A stretch of 18,292 bases of DNA from Hyphochytrium catenoides (GCA_900088475.1 FLMG01004694.1:1-18292), one strand, 5' to 3'; positions 1 to 8,901 are shown, numbered from the stretch's first letter. Program-made: numbers and translations. Notes: generated by a model not told the origin, from the sequence alone.

Positions 1-80
1 CGTAATTTTCCAATTAACTTCCTTAAATTATGGAAATTAAAATTAAATTGGAGTTAAAATTAAATAATTGCCCACCCCTG
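1..80. mobile_element. Terminal end of a possible hAT-type DNA transposon (partial)
   Basis: The first 70 bases are very AT-rich and contain a 12-bp direct repeat (ttaaaattaaat at 37-48 and 54-65). The stretch ends at 68-80 in ttgcccacccctg, whose reverse complement caggggtgggcaa matches the CAGGGGTGGGCAA-like terminal inverted repeats common in hAT elements. The change to ordinary composition right after position 80 fits an element boundary, and 81-88 (gtccaaac) would be the 8-bp target duplication expected for hAT. The rest of the element, including the other terminus and any transposase, lies outside the window, so this is inference from one terminus. Confidence 0.42.
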
Positions 81-88
81 GTCCAAAC

Positions 89-274
89 TCATCAAGCGGC
101 ACAGGCCCACTATAGGAATAATAATATAAGAAAGTGACTGAGGTCTACGTATACTACATTTCTCCTTCTATGGCGGAGGGTTAACATCAAGCGCTTCGAC
201 GTTCATTTGTTAACTTTCTCAATACACCAGACGTCTAGTAAGAGAGCAGAGCTGCTGCCTAAGACTGGCTAAGC
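89..274 (+). promoter_or_regulatory. 5' region of the 275-2290 gene
   Basis: This non-coding leader carries a TATA-like stretch (taataatataag, about 118-130). A five-codon upstream ORF follows (ATG at 170, TAA at 182-184). The main ATG at 275 sits in the context aagcATGg. Such a short upstream ORF could lower translation of the main frame, but that is inference. No other element is recognised. Confidence 0.28.
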
Positions 275-2290
275 ATGGAAGACACCTGTAGTGATTCCAT
301 CTTCACGGCGTGGAACGGGGGCACGCTATGCTTCAAGGATGGACGGTTGCTTGCAAGTGTCGAATACCTACAGCTGTTTGCATTAGTGGTCGCATTGCTG
401 GCGGGATTCGTATACGTTTCAGCGGCGGCCATTCTTCCCAAGTTTGGCTTCACCTTCATGTCCGATGCCATGATGATATTAACTGTTCCTAGTCGCGTCG
501 TTCCATACTTCACAGAGTTTGGTCTGCGTCTACCTCTTAAAGTCATTCTACTGGTGATCGCTGTCAGCAACATAGTTGTACAGCAATTACCAACCATCCT
601 TGTGCAGATGGCATCTCCGCAGCGGATCAATGTCCTCGTAGACACTCCCGAAGAATTTATGTGTTATGTCGCCAACGTGTCGAGTTGCAACGTGACGAGG
701 GATCTATACAGCGATCTCACAGGAAAAAGGGATGTGGTGGAGATGAGTTCTAGGGTGGGAGGTATGCCGACAGCGCCAATCAAATACAATATCTCGGACA
801 AGGCCTCTAACATACCGAACAAGCAGCTCCGGTATGAAGGTTGGTACGCCGGCTATGCTCTGATTACCACCGGGACAGAGGTGGGACTTCACACGGTAAA
901 CGAGTTCACGAACGCGACACTCTTTACACCCTCAGTATGCGGCTTCGCTTTTGCGATTCCGGGATGGATACCTCACGAAGATTGGATGGAGCCACATGGG
1001 TTGCACTTCTCGCCGGCTCCTGTGTTTGCTTGTCCTAAACTCACCGGTGAGGCTGATAGTCCTCTTAAGGACAATGATATGGCATATACGACTAGTCTTG
1101 ATGTAAACCCCAACGCAGGCCTAATATACGCAATCCCAAACAACGAGGGTTCACTCTTTGCTGATTCTCGATGGGAGTTTGACTTCGGCAGTGGGGAATA
1201 TGTAGAAAGGCGGAATGTAACTATTGCCAACATCACGATAGCGCCTACATATAACTGGACCACGGGTGCTGATATAAACTCCTATGGTGGGTTATCAGTC
1301 GTAACCTGGTCAGATGATAGCGTCGAAGTGACTACTGTCACCTCGAACATTACGACAAAGACGTATATGGAACTGTCCTATGCAGACTACAATCCAGAAG
1401 TATTCTTTGGCATAGCAGCTACTGGACATCAAGAACTTCCGAGTACAACCACCATACTGGTAGATTACGGTGGTAATGGGACACACTCATGTTCAAACTG
1501 TTTTTCAAAGGTATTGGTGGGCAACCCGATCTTTCCGGGCCCCGGTTTTACTACCTTGGCATTTCAAATGCGCTACGATAACGCTAGTGGTGTGTTCACT
1601 GACATGCGGTTTATAGCTACACCTGATCTGCCAGGTTATGCATTGCTAACAATCTCAACGTACACCTTTAATTCTACTCGCATACAGCTACCTGTAAAAT
1701 ACTCGCAGAACAGTCTGGTGCAAACTGCAACCACGGTATGGAACCTTGAACAGGCAACTATGGATGTTGCAGTTGGAGTTGCGTATATGGACCGAAACAT
1801 AATCTTCCTGCCTGGACATATTACACCTGGTGACTGGTCTTCAACCGTTCAGGGAAGTAACCTTGCCAACATCATATCGTCCATTTGGGTTCAAAGTACT
1901 GGGGTGGGCAGCCTAATTTCCCGTGAACTGGCCATGTATGATGTTTCCAGTGTCTGCCTGATAATATTCGCTCTCGTCGCAATCTACGTCGCTCTATCTG
2001 TGGCAATAGCACTGCATAATAGAGCGTGTAGGCGAGCGCAAACCAGCCTTTACCTTAGCGGTGACATCCTCATGGCCTACTACAAGCAATGGCACATGGA
2101 TCGCGGCAGTCAGGCTAGATCTGGTGTAGCTGGGGCAGAATACGTACCAACCACGCTGAAGTACTACTATGATAAGGTATCAAAATCTGTTCATGTAGGT
2201 TTGGAGATTCTTAGTAAACCCAACCAGGTTGCGGTTGCCAAAGATACTCCTGTAGCAAAGCAAAAAGGCGACAATGATAGTAGTCAGTAG
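275..2290 (+). CDS. Large multi-pass membrane glycoprotein, unknown family
   Basis: This is an intact 671-residue frame from ATG 275 to TAG 2288-2290. Two hydrophobic helices lie near the N-terminus (about residues 32-54 and 86-109) and a third near the C-terminus (about 559-580). Between the last two is a ~450-residue segment with 11 Asn-X-Ser/Thr sequons and few cysteines, as expected for an extracellular or lumenal domain. The last ~90 residues are basic or polar and probably cytosolic. The N-terminal CxxxxS...LCF stretch does not look like a cleaved signal. I do not recognise the family. The layout of two N-terminal helices, a large glycosylatable ectodomain and a C-terminal helix with a short tail recalls uncharacterised fungal cell-surface proteins, but that is only an impression. 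The gene converges on the broken lectin gene, with 100 bases between stops. Confidence 0.85.
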   Translation: MEDTCSDSIFTAWNGGTLCFKDGRLLASVEYLQLFALVVALLAGFVYVSAAAILPKFGFTFMSDAMMILTVPSRVVPYFTEFGLRLPLKVILLVIAVSNIVVQQLPTILVQMASPQRINVLVDTPEEFMCYVANVSSCNVTRDLYSDLTGKRDVVEMSSRVGGMPTAPIKYNISDKASNIPNKQLRYEGWYAGYALITTGTEVGLHTVNEFTNATLFTPSVCGFAFAIPGWIPHEDWMEPHGLHFSPAPVFACPKLTGEADSPLKDNDMAYTTSLDVNPNAGLIYAIPNNEGSLFADSRWEFDFGSGEYVERRNVTIANITIAPTYNWTTGADINSYGGLSVVTWSDDSVEVTTVTSNITTKTYMELSYADYNPEVFFGIAATGHQELPSTTTILVDYGGNGTHSCSNCFSKVLVGNPIFPGPGFTTLAFQMRYDNASGVFTDMRFIATPDLPGYALLTISTYTFNSTRIQLPVKYSQNSLVQTATTVWNLEQATMDVAVGVAYMDRNIIFLPGHITPGDWSSTVQGSNLANIISSIWVQSTGVGSLISRELAMYDVSSVCLIIFALVAIYVALSVAIALHNRACRRAQTSLYLSGDILMAYYKQWHMDRGSQARSGVAGAEYVPTTLKYYYDKVSKSVHVGLEILSKPNQVAVAKDTPVAKQKGDNDSSQ

Positions 2291-2390
2291 AACGTGCAAA
2301 CGTCGATCTGTCTTAATCAACTTCTCTCGGTAACGAAGTAACTTAATGCGACTAGTGTTCAGAAGATGTATGACTTAGATATCTTATCTT

Positions 2391-3440
2391 TCAACGTGCA
2401 CTCACTGTCGGGCCTGCCGAACCTGGACGAGAAGTAGTGGTACCCTTGCTTCCCTTTATTGACCTGAAGAGTAGGAATCCACCACCTCCAAGCAGTGCCA
2501 CGACGATACAGATGATTATCAGTATAATCCAAACAGGGACGTCTGAACCAGTGTCGCCTTCGTCGTCCGCAGTAGGCTTGGGTGGTGCCGTTGTTGTACT
2601 AGATGCTTGTGTTGGGGGCGGAGTTACGGTCCCACTAGTCTCGACGACCCCGTTTGGCAAGCCTACTTGCGAACTACCACTATTGCTACTGCCAGATGGA
2701 GCCGTGGTTGGTGCTGCGGTGGTGCCTCCCGGAGCAGTGGTGGTTGGTGGAGCTGTGGTAGGTGCGTTGTTCACTGTCAAGTTACATTCATTGGTTTGTT
2801 TAATCATTCCCGTTAACCTTAGTTCTTGAAGCTGGCTCACGTCAATTATATTTGAGCACACGACTTGCGGAACACAAGGAGAATCAACAATATTCTTCGT
2901 CTTGTATGCATCCTCCGCAGTCTTTATACAGTCTGTACTGCGGCAATGTCCAGGGACTACCATCGTGCTTCGATTCCCGTGTGCGTCGAGTATAGGGATT
3001 TCAATGCTTTCGGCAGTCATACAGGCAATTAAGGGGTCATACTCAAACAACCCAATGTACTTTTCCTTGGGGACGTTCCTGAAAGACATCTCAGTGACTC
3101 CTGGCACGCACTGTATCGTGTTAGAACTCCACTTCGGAGCATTCGTCGAGTCGTAGATGACAAGGTTACCATCCTCTTGCATCTTCACTTCGTATGGCGC
3201 CACCCCTGTTACTGCTGGCGTCGCCCACAAGATAGACTTATCGTTGCCCCACCGGAGAACAAGCTTCCCGTCGGACTGCATCTTGAGCTCATTGCCCCAT
3301 GAGTCTGTGATACTAGGCCTAGTGTTGCTATGGAGACTTTCATTTTTCTTAAGGATAATCTCATTCGAATACTTAGCAGTGGGAAGTGGTGAGATGTTCT
3401 TGTGTTCTTGTAGGTGTACTTCGCCACTGGGGTTAAACTG
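2391..3440 (-). pseudogene. Segment 5: bulb-type lectin domain, Thr/Pro stalk and C-terminal membrane anchor
   Basis: The frame opens after TAG 3443-3441. ATG 3281 lies inside the domain, so it is not the real start. Between about 3350 and 3120 it has two bulb-lectin (B_lectin, mannose-binding type) repeats: WGNELKMQSDGKLVLRW and VKMQEDGNLVIYDSTNAPKW, with the QxDGxLVxY-like strands and WSSNT end typical of the family. A ~110-residue region with about seven cysteines follows. Then come a Thr/Pro/Ser/Gly-rich stalk (about residues 172-243 from ATG 3281), a strongly hydrophobic helix (WIILIIICIVVALLGGGGF, about 251-272) and a 24-residue basic tail ending at TGA 2393-2391. The stalk and anchor indicate display at a membrane surface. 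Confidence 0.65.
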
Positions 3441-4723
3441 CTAGCGTACTTGACCATAAACTCATCCACCTGACTATGCCCTCGTGTAGACATGGTCTTG
3501 ATGAAATCGCGGCATCGGTAGTAGTTGGTCTTGAGACGGTTGTAGGCACGGCTATAGTCTCCAGAAACAGGGGCAAGGATACCGGACGTGGCATTCATAT
3601 AGAGGTCGATGTAGTCGTTGTCATGCTGCCATATGGTCCTGCCGTCAACGATCACTTTGCTCCCAGCCATGACATCAGGTGCACAGACCGGCGCGCGAAT
3701 TAGGTTCTCTCCAATCTTGCAATGGTTAGAGTTCTGAAAGACTACCTTCTGCTGAGACTGTGACTTGGCGGTGTCCCCAACATCCTGCTTGTACCCCAGG
3801 TACATCGAGGTGGTGCCTTTGTAGCCTGGCGTGTTGGTCGTAGTAGTCAGCCCATTGAGGTCAGCATCGATGAGAGTGTAACCACCCGCACGAGCTTGGT
3901 CCTTGGCTGTTTGTTGGCTGTTCCCAATACCCACACGCACGTCGTTAATATACCGCTTGTGACTAGCATCAGTGCCAGTTGTCACCTCATCCAAGGCCTT
4001 TGTGATCCCTTTACAGAGTCGGATCGTCGTCGTCTCTTGCCCGGCTCCCCAGTTCAGATCTACATTGACAACACCATCCAAAGAAGCACAAGAGCCCTGT
4101 TGGTTGGCCTCAGTGGTAGTAGCCAGTCGTGTTAGACCACTTTTGCCCTTTCCTTTCAGTGTGCAGAGGTAGATGTCCTTCGAGCCGCTGATACCCTCGT
4201 TGAGATTGTTAGTATTGTAAGTATACCCCGCACTAGCAGGACAGTGGTCGGCGGAGTCTGCCACAGTGAGATCGAGAACTCCTTCATCGTTGACAGTTGC
4301 ATCATCTTGACCTTGTATAGCGTAGGCACTCCACTGTTGGGAATTTGAGCCGTTATCACCATACCATCGCACGAGGCGACTACCGTTCAGATCCAGCGCA
4401 CGGAGAGTGTCTTGGTCAGGCTTTATTTTCCCATTTTTGAAAACGAATGTCGGACGCTTGCGGTCGGAGTCGTTGTTGTCTCGGAGACCTCTCGTCACAG
4501 GAACCATGTCTCCTCTATTAGCTCCGAAATAGTTGTGTCCTCCATACTCGAGATACTTCTTGAACTGGACATTTTGGTTACGACCTAGTGGGCCGAATAC
4601 CCATTGTTGAGATGGTTCAGCACCAACGCATTCTTCCACTGTCACAGGAGCATCGTCAGAGCTATCAGTCGCCCTCAAACACTTTGTACCTTTCTGTTGA
4701 GAAATGGCATACCAGCATTTCTG
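3209..4723 (-). pseudogene. Segment 4: ricin-like repeat followed by MABP-like beta-prism repeats
   Basis: The frame opens after TGA 4726-4724 with no ATG and is coding from about 4700. GTKCLRATD...VTVEECVGAEPSQQWVF is a textbook ricin-B unit, and a second follows (ALDLNGSRLVRW...SNSQQWSAY). Between about 4243 and 3785 come three units of the MABP/beta-prism pattern (Gly-Tyr, then Asp/Asn-Leu-Asn, then a YLC or YLGYK strand): GYTYNTNNLNEG..IYLC, VVNVDLNWGAG..IRLCK and GYTLIDADLNG..MYLGYKQ. MABP domains occur in ESCRT-I/MVB12 and DENN proteins and in some pathogen proteins, and are linked to membrane association. A Cys-containing region follows. After about 3440 the frame is no longer coding: its last ~75 residues are a shadow of the B-lectin frame. 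Confidence 0.58.
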
Positions 4724-6561
4724 TCAAGCGCTGTACCTGCTCGAGGGTCGGTATAGTAGAAGATGAACTGCTGGGCAGCAGACCCACTGAATGTCCATGT
4801 TGCTAGTTGCACCTGTGAAGTTGAGAAGTTAGGCACATCGATGGCCTTACCATCAAGTATGGCTTTAATAGCATTCCCGAAGATCTCGAACCAATGATTC
4901 TGGTTATCATCACCGCAACCCCATACAACCAGAGAGCCATTCGATCCGCCTCGATCTAAGCATTTCATAGATCCGAGATTAACAATAAGAAGCTGAGCAT
5001 GTGAGTTACTATACCTTAAGTAGAACCTGTAAGCGTCCCCATAAACATACTCCTCCTTCTGAACGATAGCTGCGCCGTTGGCTGTGCCTTGTGCTGCCAT
5101 GAACAGACCACTATGCTTGTTTTGGAGTGAGAAGGGTATGTGGAATCGCTGCGCTTCGGTAGTGTTTGAGTCTGATGTGTAGGCTTGAACCGAAGCTCCC
5201 TCGCTTTTGGAGTTACCTACCATATCAACAACATAGGTGTCCCTCGATGTACCAATGTAGCCATTACTGAGGAAGTAGAATTGGGCAGACGTTAGAGTTC
5301 CAGTCGAGTACCTATTAGCAATAAGCATTTTCTGGCCTTTCAATGTCTCAAATATGCTCACAACGCAAGGGCCAGCACCAAGAGACCCCTCGTTGATATC
5401 CTTTAGACAAACCAGGCGGTTGTCCTCAGTGTAGACGAACAACTTTTGTCCGGGGGCATCTCGATTATCCTTCATCACAATGCGGTGCCTTCGTACCGAT
5501 CCATATTGATTTTCAGTGTCCGTGTATTCTTCCACCTCCCACACCTTACCCGCGTTGTCACTACGAATCTGTATAGGAATGTTTCTTGGAACTGGAATCT
5601 CGCGGAAGAAGCATTCTATCCATTCATTCTGGTAATTCCGCTCGTAGCGTGTGGCTTGAGGATTGACCGGTCCATGGTCTAGGTACCTACCAGGCCAGTA
5701 GACTGATTGGGCCACCTGATGGTTGCCAACAGTGTAGATCCTCCACCACCACCGCCTGTGACTAAGGTCGTTGGTGTCTTGCAGGCTAATGGCCTTGCCA
5801 TCATCTCCAATAGATACATACTTCCCCGTTCTAGCGTTCTGAATGACCCCTGCGGAGTACCATTTGTCCCCAATCATGCGCCACCACTGGTATGGGTCCT
5901 TAGCATCATCCACCTTACGGATAAAGTTATTCTGATCGTTAGTAGCTAGGTACTCCTTGTCCCAACACTTGATCCGGAAGAGGGGACCCTTCCATACTTT
6001 CTGATCGAGCTTGTAGTAGATGATATCGAAGTATTGGTTCTCTGATCCGTTAAACTCATAGGTTCCCAGTTTAGCATTACGCGCATCAAGAGCTCTTGAG
6101 GTGTCTTTTCTAAGAATACGCCCACTGTCCCACACTTGGACCTGGCGCCATGGCTTGAATCCGTCATTAGCTATCCTATTGTACATCATAATCCCTTCAC
6201 CATCGGGTACGTTGTCACCAACGTCCATGACGACCTGGTTTGACCCACCTTTCTGCTCTGTGGACCACTGGTGAAGAATGTGGGGTGAAGTCACATCAAT
6301 CTTCCATTTTTGATATAAGTCATCTTTCTCAGGAGGTTTACATGTCTTGCGGCGCAAGTAACGCTTGTCACCTGAGCATGTGTCCCCAAAGCCACACCAG
6401 TCCGTAGCAAAGAGGCACTCACTATGAGGGACAGTCCGGATGATAACGTCAGTGTTGGGGACATCGAAGAACGCAGCATCATACCGAAGCTGAGGTATCA
6501 TGTGGTTTAAGCTTGGGAGGTAGTGAATGTTGAATCTTTGCGCTTCACTTCCGTTCGCTGT
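4675..6561 (-). pseudogene. Segment 3: trefoil module B (second copy)
   Basis: The frame is open from just after the TAA at 6564-6562 to TGA 4677-4675, with an internal ATG at 6501 from which 608 residues are read. From about residue 18 it repeats module A: DVIIRTV...DWCGFGDTCSG matches WVTIRAV...NWCGISRLGG, and RRWWWRIYT...YWPGRYLD recurs with almost the same sequence. Later it repeats the YF-x-x-x-GYI-x-T and GxxVQLATWTFSGSAAQQF type units. Repeated Q-x-F/W and aromatic-Gly spacing points to several beta-trefoil (ricin-B or fascin-like) folds. The C-terminus runs out of frame after ALDRNAG. The ricin-type continuation KCLRATDS is in the next frame, so a one- or two-base shift lies between 4724 and 4677. 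Confidence 0.6.
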
Positions 6562-7133
6562 TTACCTCTGTAGTACCGTACCATCTGCTGACGAGTTCTG
6601 CGGCACGTCAAACACCTTACCATTCGCGCCACTGCGGAAATAGTTGTCGTAGTAGCTCCAGACCTCATTCCAGTCGCCGTAGTTAGCGTCCCATAACAGA
6701 GGGCCGTGATCTGAACCCCCTTTGTTGACCGCCATGGCGTTTAGAGAGTGTAGGAACAACAGTCCCCAATCATTCATCCTCCAGTAAAACATAAACTCTG
6801 CAATGAGCGCTGGAACACCAAGCATGAGCTTAGAGTCTTTATTCATGCTCTGGGTACGTACGAACTTGCCACTACCCCGGTGTTCAATAAAGAGTGGTAC
6901 GGCAAACTTCTGGTTAAATGTGTAGTTGATAGGGTGTACTTGCATGGTCACGTCCTCTGCCGTTCCACCAGGTATGTCCATTACCAAGTCCGGGTAGTCT
7001 GTTGCAATATAGCCCTTCGCCGTGAAGTAGAGCCTCTGGTTTCGGTTACTATAGTCATGCTGAACCCCTCGAAGCTTCTTAGCACCCTTCCCGTCACAGT
7101 CTATGGCTAGATAAGGATAAGGCACACTCTCCT
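6562..7133 (-). pseudogene. Segment 2: second half of trefoil module A, ending at an in-frame TAA
   Basis: The open frame begins after a TAG (7134-7132) without an ATG and continues the trefoil module of the preceding frame. It carries YFTAKGYIATD and KFVRTQSMN, which match YFLSNGYIGTS and a HSGLFMAAQG stretch in the second module. It stops at TAA 6564-6562, but the same frame continues beyond with TANGSEAQRFNIHYL. This aligns with TFSGSAAQQFIFYY and EFNGSENQYFDIIYY elsewhere in the protein. The stop falls where the sister repeats have Trp or Tyr, so a single Tyr-to-TAA change is the simplest origin. No frame change is needed here. Confidence 0.6.
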
Positions 7134-8316
7134 AATGTAAGGTCCATCGTTCCACCACCGCTGTTGCATGTTACCTCCTGTGAAGTCCTGCTGCTTGATG
7201 TCACTTCCGCTACTGTTCCCTGTAAGAGTGAGATACTTACCCTGAGCTGTTCGAATAAAGAAGTATGAGAGGTTAGGGATAGCAAGGCTCTTATACTGAA
7301 TGTTAAACCATTGGTTTGTGTTGGACACGCCACAAGTCCATGCGACGGGGTTATTAGGTCCAGAATCAAGAAGCTTGCCAGGCCAATAGGCGCTTTGAAT
7401 GCTCTGGTGATCGTCCTTCGTGTAGATACGCCACCACCAGCGTCGTTCAGCAGCATCGCCAGTACCAATGCTTACGGTTTTTCCGTCATCCTCCAGCTTT
7501 ATATACTTACTGGTTCCTAAGTTCTTGATGAGCACAGCACCATGAGCTCCATTACCTTCAGCCAGCCATAGTTGGTTTCTGTTCTGTTCATCCAAGGCCA
7601 TCTTGTCAATATGCGTACCAGCTCCGTTAACACCGAGATAGTTCCCATTCCAGCATCGAATCATAAAGGGCACATCCCGGAGCGTTCGCTGCTCCAGTCT
7701 ATAGTAGACGATATCCCACTTTTGGTCTGCTCCACCACTGTATTGCCACAGGTAGACACGGTCAGTGTTATCACCTGCTGAGACACACTGGTTGGTGCCA
7801 GGCTTCACCATGAGCCCGCTGTTCCAAAACTCAATCTTGCGGTGAGCGGGCTGGTCGCCACGGTAATAGTTGCGTACCGCGGTGCCGTCTTTGCCATCAG
7901 CAGTGTCCATAACAATGTATTTGTCTTGAGGAGTCTCCATGTTACTGTACTCATGCAACACCTCCTGACTGCGGGGCCAAATACGCCACTGGTAGTAGCT
8001 ATTAATGTCTTTAAGCTCTCTAAATGGTCGAACACGTATGAAGTGGTCTTCGCCACTACAGGTCATAGTGCCACCCAGGCGTGAGATACCACACCAGTTG
8101 TCTGCGTAAAGCATTTCATTATTGAAGACTGCCCGAATGGTAACCCATTGGTCCAGCACTTCGGACACAGGACCATCATTAGGCAATGTTAGAAAGCCCT
8201 CCTTCAACCCACTGTACGAAGGTCCGCGGGGTATGGAGGACGGAGACAATCTAAGGCTCCTTCCGGGTCTTCTTGGAGCGCCGGTCACTCAGGCGGACAC
8301 CTGGGCGGTTAATCAT
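7107..8316 (-). pseudogene. Segment 1: N-terminus and first half of trefoil module A
   Basis: The ATG at 8316 opens a short basic N-terminus (MINRPGVRLSDRRSKKTRK) whose frame stops at 8253-8251. The long frame begins after a TGA at 8291-8289 with no ATG of its own, so a frameshift probably lies between. A TATA-like tataaag at 8347-8341 sits about 30 bases upstream of the ATG, which supports that start. The main frame holds aromatic-rich repeats of beta-trefoil type, with Q-W/Q-x-W-like ends such as GADQKWDIVYY and the signature RRWWWRIYT...YWPGKLLD near residues 275-310. The segment ends out of frame at 7107, where the next frame takes over at Pro-Tyr-Pro-Tyr-Leu. Specific sugar binding cannot be inferred. 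Confidence 0.6.
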
Positions 8317-8457
8317 GGTCCCGTTACCAAAGGTCTGTTCCTTTATAGTTATGTCCTCTAAAAAAAAAACTATTTCAAACAAAGCGGAACCTGATTGCTG
8401 TTCTACTGATATTCCTTTTTTTCTCAGCTTAGAGTATACATAGTATTGCCAAGAAAG
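8317..8457. promoter_or_regulatory. Divergent promoter region between the giant lectin gene and the 8458 gene
   Basis: This 141-base spacer separates two divergent starts (ATG 8316 minus, ATG 8458 plus). For the minus gene, tataaag lies at 8347-8341 on that strand and a run of ten A on the plus strand spans 8360-8369. For the plus gene, a pyrimidine-rich tract (attcctttttttctc, 8411-8425) precedes agagtatacatag (8431-8443), about 20-27 bases before the ATG. A/T tracts next to start codons resemble early or late promoters of large DNA viruses but also occur in compact fungal or protist genomes. Confidence 0.4.
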
Positions 8458-8811
8458 ATGGTCTTCCCATCCGACCCGGTTCGCGCACAGATGCTTGACC
8501 CAGCTTCGCAAAGCATGGGATCGGTTGAGACCCCTACGCTACCAAGACCAATAGCGCCGTTGCCTCAGGGACAATCAAGAAACGATTACCTTGCCATGAG
8601 GAACTCTTCTGAGGCCTTCGGGCACCCGGTCCTTAGACCTAAGACACCTCTTCTTACACGGAAGAGTAAGATCATTGCTATAGTAGTGGTGGTTGTGATC
8701 TGTGTCATAGTGGCGGTTGTATGGGCCACCACCGTAGAGGACTTCGTTCCGCGCCTTATCCGTACCAAGAGTGAAGAGCTCGTAGCACCATTCCTACACA
8801 ACAGGCAATAA
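8458..8811 (+). CDS. Small tail-anchored membrane protein, unknown family
   Basis: This is a 117-residue product. The frame is open slightly upstream (a TTG at 8446), but the first ATG is 8458 and is preferred. The N-terminal ~65 residues are polar and Pro/Ser-rich. A basic TRKSK precedes a single strong hydrophobic helix (about residues 72-90, IIAIVVVVVICVIVAVVW), followed by a ~27-residue tail. No signal peptide is present, so the protein is probably inserted with its N-terminus in the cytosol or in a virion interior. It is co-oriented with the 8902 gene, 90 bases away, and divergent from the lectin gene. I do not recognise a family. Short single-helix proteins of this kind are common in envelopes of large DNA viruses, but that is context only. 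Confidence 0.7.
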   Translation: MVFPSDPVRAQMLDPASQSMGSVETPTLPRPIAPLPQGQSRNDYLAMRNSSEAFGHPVLRPKTPLLTRKSKIIAIVVVVVICVIVAVVWATTVEDFVPRLIRTKSEELVAPFLHNRQ

Positions 8812-8901
8812 CTGCATGTTGCCGATAAGAAATGATTCAGAAAAAATATAATATCTCTTTTTGAAATAACAACCCTGAGGCAGTAAGACATTGCAAGACA
8901 A
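8812..8901 (+). promoter_or_regulatory. AT-rich intergenic promoter of the 8902 gene
   Basis: The 90-base spacer holds an A-tract joined to a TATA-like box (gaaaaaatataatatc, about 8839-8854) and a short T-run (tcttttt), about 45-60 bases before ATG 8902. Its composition is clearly more AT-rich than the flanking coding DNA, as at 8317-8457. Confidence 0.38.

Larger units (their letters stand above)
2391..8316 (-). pseudogene. Broken giant multi-lectin surface protein gene (whole locus)
   Basis: Five long minus-strand frames lie end to end with overlaps or tiny gaps. They read as one ancestral gene of about 1,970 codons: ATG at 8316-8314, TGA at 2393-2391. Breaks: a frameshift between 8291 and 8251; a frameshift between 7132 and 7109; an in-frame TAA at 6564-6562; a frameshift between 4724 and 4677; a frameshift within about 3440-3350. 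Homology continues across each break, e.g. a ricin-type KCLRATDS start is recovered at 4690-4665 and the start of a bulb-lectin domain upstream of 3281. Order: basic N-terminus without signal peptide, two ~550-residue trefoil-rich modules, a ricin-like segment, MABP-like repeats, B-lectin domain, Cys-containing domain, Thr/Pro stalk, transmembrane helix, short tail. Likely role: surface adhesin or virion-surface protein (inference). Indel errors in the assembly are the main alternative to genuine decay. Confidence 0.72.

Noticed and set aside
2437-2829. 130-residue plus-strand frame rich in Val/Pro/Gly
   Set aside because: It is antisense to the Thr/Pro stalk and membrane helix of the lectin gene; low complexity explains it.
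6502-6564. Spliceosomal intron (gtaaac...ag) removing the in-frame TAA
   Set aside because: Splicing would delete TANGSEAQRF-type sequence that matches the sister repeats, so this stretch is coding. The other breaks also lack credible intron-sized gaps.
2391-8316. Ciliate-type reassignment of TAA/TAG
   Set aside because: Only one break is an in-frame TAA; the rest are frame changes, and intact genes in the window use TAA, TAG and TGA as normal ends.
8317-8511. Upstream extension of the frame that contains ATG 8316 (start at 8511)
   Set aside because: It would run through the A/T-rich promoter and antisense to the 8458 gene; only the part from ATG 8316 is kept.
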